From contig JAFIFB010000125.1 in assembly GCA_020832285.1 (NCBI GenBank), positions 1 through 34,222 of the forward strand: a stretch of 34,222 nucleotides of DNA, given 5' to 3'. Below are positions 32,790 to 34,222 of this stretch, one piece after another; position 1 is the first letter of the stretch, and each line of letters begins with the position of its first letter. Made by a program: the position numbers and the translations under genes. Source of the stretch: Balneolaceae bacterium. GTDB taxonomy: Bacteria; Bacteroidota; Rhodothermia; Balneolales; Balneolaceae. The notes beneath the pieces are model-generated. The model was not told where the DNA came from and made no database searches. It saw only the letters and a program-made list of their open reading frames with translations.

Positions 32790-34148
32790 TCAAACTCCCA
32801 TTTCGCCTGTTTTTTTGTAGAAACGGATGTTGTGAAGAATACCGGCAACAGTAAGACCGGCGATGAGGCCCATCCAGAGTCCGGGAGCTCCATAACCGGC
32901 AACAAAGCCCATATACCAGGCAAACGGAATTCCAAGCAGCCAGTAAGCTACAAGGTTTACATACATAGGAATTTTGGTGTCTTTCAGGCCGCGGAGCGCA
33001 CCAAATCCGCTCACCTGTAATCCGTCGGAGATCTGAAAAACAGCCGCCATAAACAGTAGCTGTACGGCGACTTCAATTACCGGTAAATCATCGGTGTAGA
33101 TTGCGGCGATCTGTTCAGGAAAAAGAAAAATTATGGTCGCAGTAATCGTCATAATACAGCAGGAAACTCCCACGCCCACAAAACCCCGGAAACGGGCTTC
33201 ATCGGGTCGTTTACGCCCAATCGAATTCCCTACGCGGGCTGAAATTGCTACTGACAGGCCAAATGGAATCATGAACATCATCGCGGCAAAGTTGATGGCA
33301 ACCTGGTGCCCGGCAATGGCAACCGTACTGATCGTACTGACCAGCAGACTTACGACTGCAAACATAGTCACCTCCATTGTAGAGCTGATGCCAATGGGAA
33401 CACCAATCTGAAGCAGCTCCTTCAGATATTTTTTCTCAGGCAGGCGAATGCGACTGAAAATTTCAAACCGGTAATAAGGTTTATGAGAATAGGTGAACCA
33501 AAACATCCCGATAAACATGACTGTGAATACGATGGCTGAGGCGTAACCGGTTCCGACGGCTCCGAGCTGAGGAAATCCAAGCTTGCCAAACATCAGAACG
33601 TAATTTGCCGGGATATTAATCAGCGTACCGATCAGGGCCACAAACATGGCAGGTCGTGTTACACTTAACCCTTCGTTGAAGTAACGCAGAGCACCGTAAG
33701 CGTAAGCCGGAAAGATACCCCAGGAAATCGCCTTCAAATACCCGGAAGCGATCGGGATTATATCTTCCGTTACACCGATGAGCAGGAAAGCTCCATCAAG
33801 ATTGCGAAGGACAAAAAAGCTGGGCAGAGCAAGAATCTGGCTCAGCCACAGTACCTGGCGTGCATTTTTCCCGATTCGGTGCAGTTCCCGGCCACCCATA
33901 TTCTGTGCAACGATAGGTGTAACTGCCATCATACAGCCGAGACAAAGCACCACAAAAGGCATGAGGATACTGGAGCCTACAGCAACTGCGGCCAGGTCTT
34001 CGGGGGAGAGACGGCCGGCCATCACTGTATCCACAAAGCTCATGCTCATCTGCAGAAGCTGTGCAAAAATGACCGGTGTGCCGATCTTCAGAAGTGTTGA
34101 AACCTCCTGCCTGATTTGTTGACGGTATGTAATGTTTTCGGTAGACAT
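32790..34148 (-). CDS. MATE-family multidrug efflux transporter
   Basis: The 452-residue membrane protein has about 12 hydrophobic helices and the two-fold MATE pattern: LLKIGTPVIFAQLLQMSMSFVDTVMAGRLSPEDLAAVAVG at the start of the first half, then LKELLQIGVPIGISSTMEVTMFAVVSLLVSTISTVAIAGHQVAINF in the second. These match the NorM branch, which exports cationic drugs with Na+ or H+. It starts at ATG 34148, is complete, and converges with the sensor kinase gene with only 38 nt between the two stops; no strong terminator hairpin was noticed there. Confidence 0.92.
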   Translation of the reverse strand: MSTENITYRQQIRQEVSTLLKIGTPVIFAQLLQMSMSFVDTVMAGRLSPEDLAAVAVGSSILMPFVVLCLGCMMAVTPIVAQNMGGRELHRIGKNARQVLWLSQILALPSFFVLRNLDGAFLLIGVTEDIIPIASGYLKAISWGIFPAYAYGALRYFNEGLSVTRPAMFVALIGTLINIPANYVLMFGKLGFPQLGAVGTGYASAIVFTVMFIGMFWFTYSHKPYYRFEIFSRIRLPEKKYLKELLQIGVPIGISSTMEVTMFAVVSLLVSTISTVAIAGHQVAINFAAMMFMIPFGLSVAISARVGNSIGRKRPDEARFRGFVGVGVSCCIMTITATIIFLFPEQIAAIYTDDLPVIEVAVQLLFMAAVFQISDGLQVSGFGALRGLKDTKIPMYVNLVAYWLLGIPFAWYMGFVAGYGAPGLWMGLIAGLTVAGILHNIRFYKKTGEMGV

Positions 34149-34190
34149 ATGAAGGGCAGATGGTACGAAAAAATGAAGAAAAAGATGTAT

Positions 34191-34222
34191 GGTTTTTTGT
34201 TGGCGGGTTGCGGGTTGCGGGT
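34191..34222. repeat. GGTTGCGGG tandem repeat at window end
   Basis: The last 22 bases hold CGGGTTGCGGGTTGCGGGT, about three tandem heptads. The same GGTTGCGGG core appears at 16776-16784, so this is probably the edge of another dispersed repeat copy; it is cut by the window end. Confidence 0.55.

Overview
The window looks like chromosome of a member of the Fibrobacteres-Chlorobi-Bacteroidetes group, most likely Balneolota/Rhodothermota or a close Bacteroidota relative. This is inferred from gene content: many short lipoproteins with a C-terminal 'SC/GC' lipobox, a periplasmic two-component propeller sensor kinase, a LEA type 2 lipoprotein, a TonB plug-domain lipoprotein and YwqK-type repeats. 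Most start codons also lack a clear Shine-Dalgarno sequence. No rRNA, tRNA or CRISPR array was seen.

Layout. (1) 1-3435: the tail of what is probably an IS4-type transposase, then three leftward genes: a SAM methyltransferase, an SMP-30/gluconolactonase-like lipoprotein and a YwqK/MORN-like lipoprotein. The last two are separated by a cluster of palindromic repeats whose arms change in a compensated way. (2) 3666-9949: a rightward group that reads like a quinone/aromatic-electrophile and thiol-stress region: YceI, a short Crp/Fnr regulator, an MhqO-like ring-cleaving dioxygenase, a cupin, a Rossmann protein plus FrnE-like DsbA pair, and a small VOC protein. Two near-ideal FNR-type boxes (TTGAT-N4-ATCAA) sit about 70 nt before the dioxygenase and before the Rossmann/FrnE pair. 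The regulator carries the matching E-x-x-S-R recognition helix. (3) 9950-14361: a single-gene restriction-modification island (Type ISP-like, no helicase) bounded by the intact VOC gene on one side and a second, truncated copy of its 3' end on the other. (4) 14362-18978: an APC permease fused to two universal-stress domains, a cupin and a lipoprotein, spaced by repeat-rich DNA. (5) 19154-22983: a tight three-gene operon of an N-formylglutamate amidohydrolase-like enzyme, a QEGLA-motif (DUF1704/MATCAP-type) metallopeptidase and a GshB-like ATP-grasp ligase. This is the best candidate here for a poorly described biochemical system. (6) 23279-34148: a plug-domain lipoprotein, the branched-chain aminotransferase IlvE, RecQ helicase followed by a uracil-DNA glycosylase (repair pair), a LEA type 2 lipoprotein, a propeller sensor kinase and a MATE exporter.

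Intergenic DNA is long (300-830 nt in many places) and full of dispersed repeats: REP-like hairpins, a modular element of about 170-200 bp in three copies, and short elements bounded by TCGTGTCA/TGACACGA. A 54-bp identical inverted pair (6499-6552 and 9084-9137) brackets the cupin-Rossmann-FrnE segment. All family names are from reading the translations; no database search was possible.
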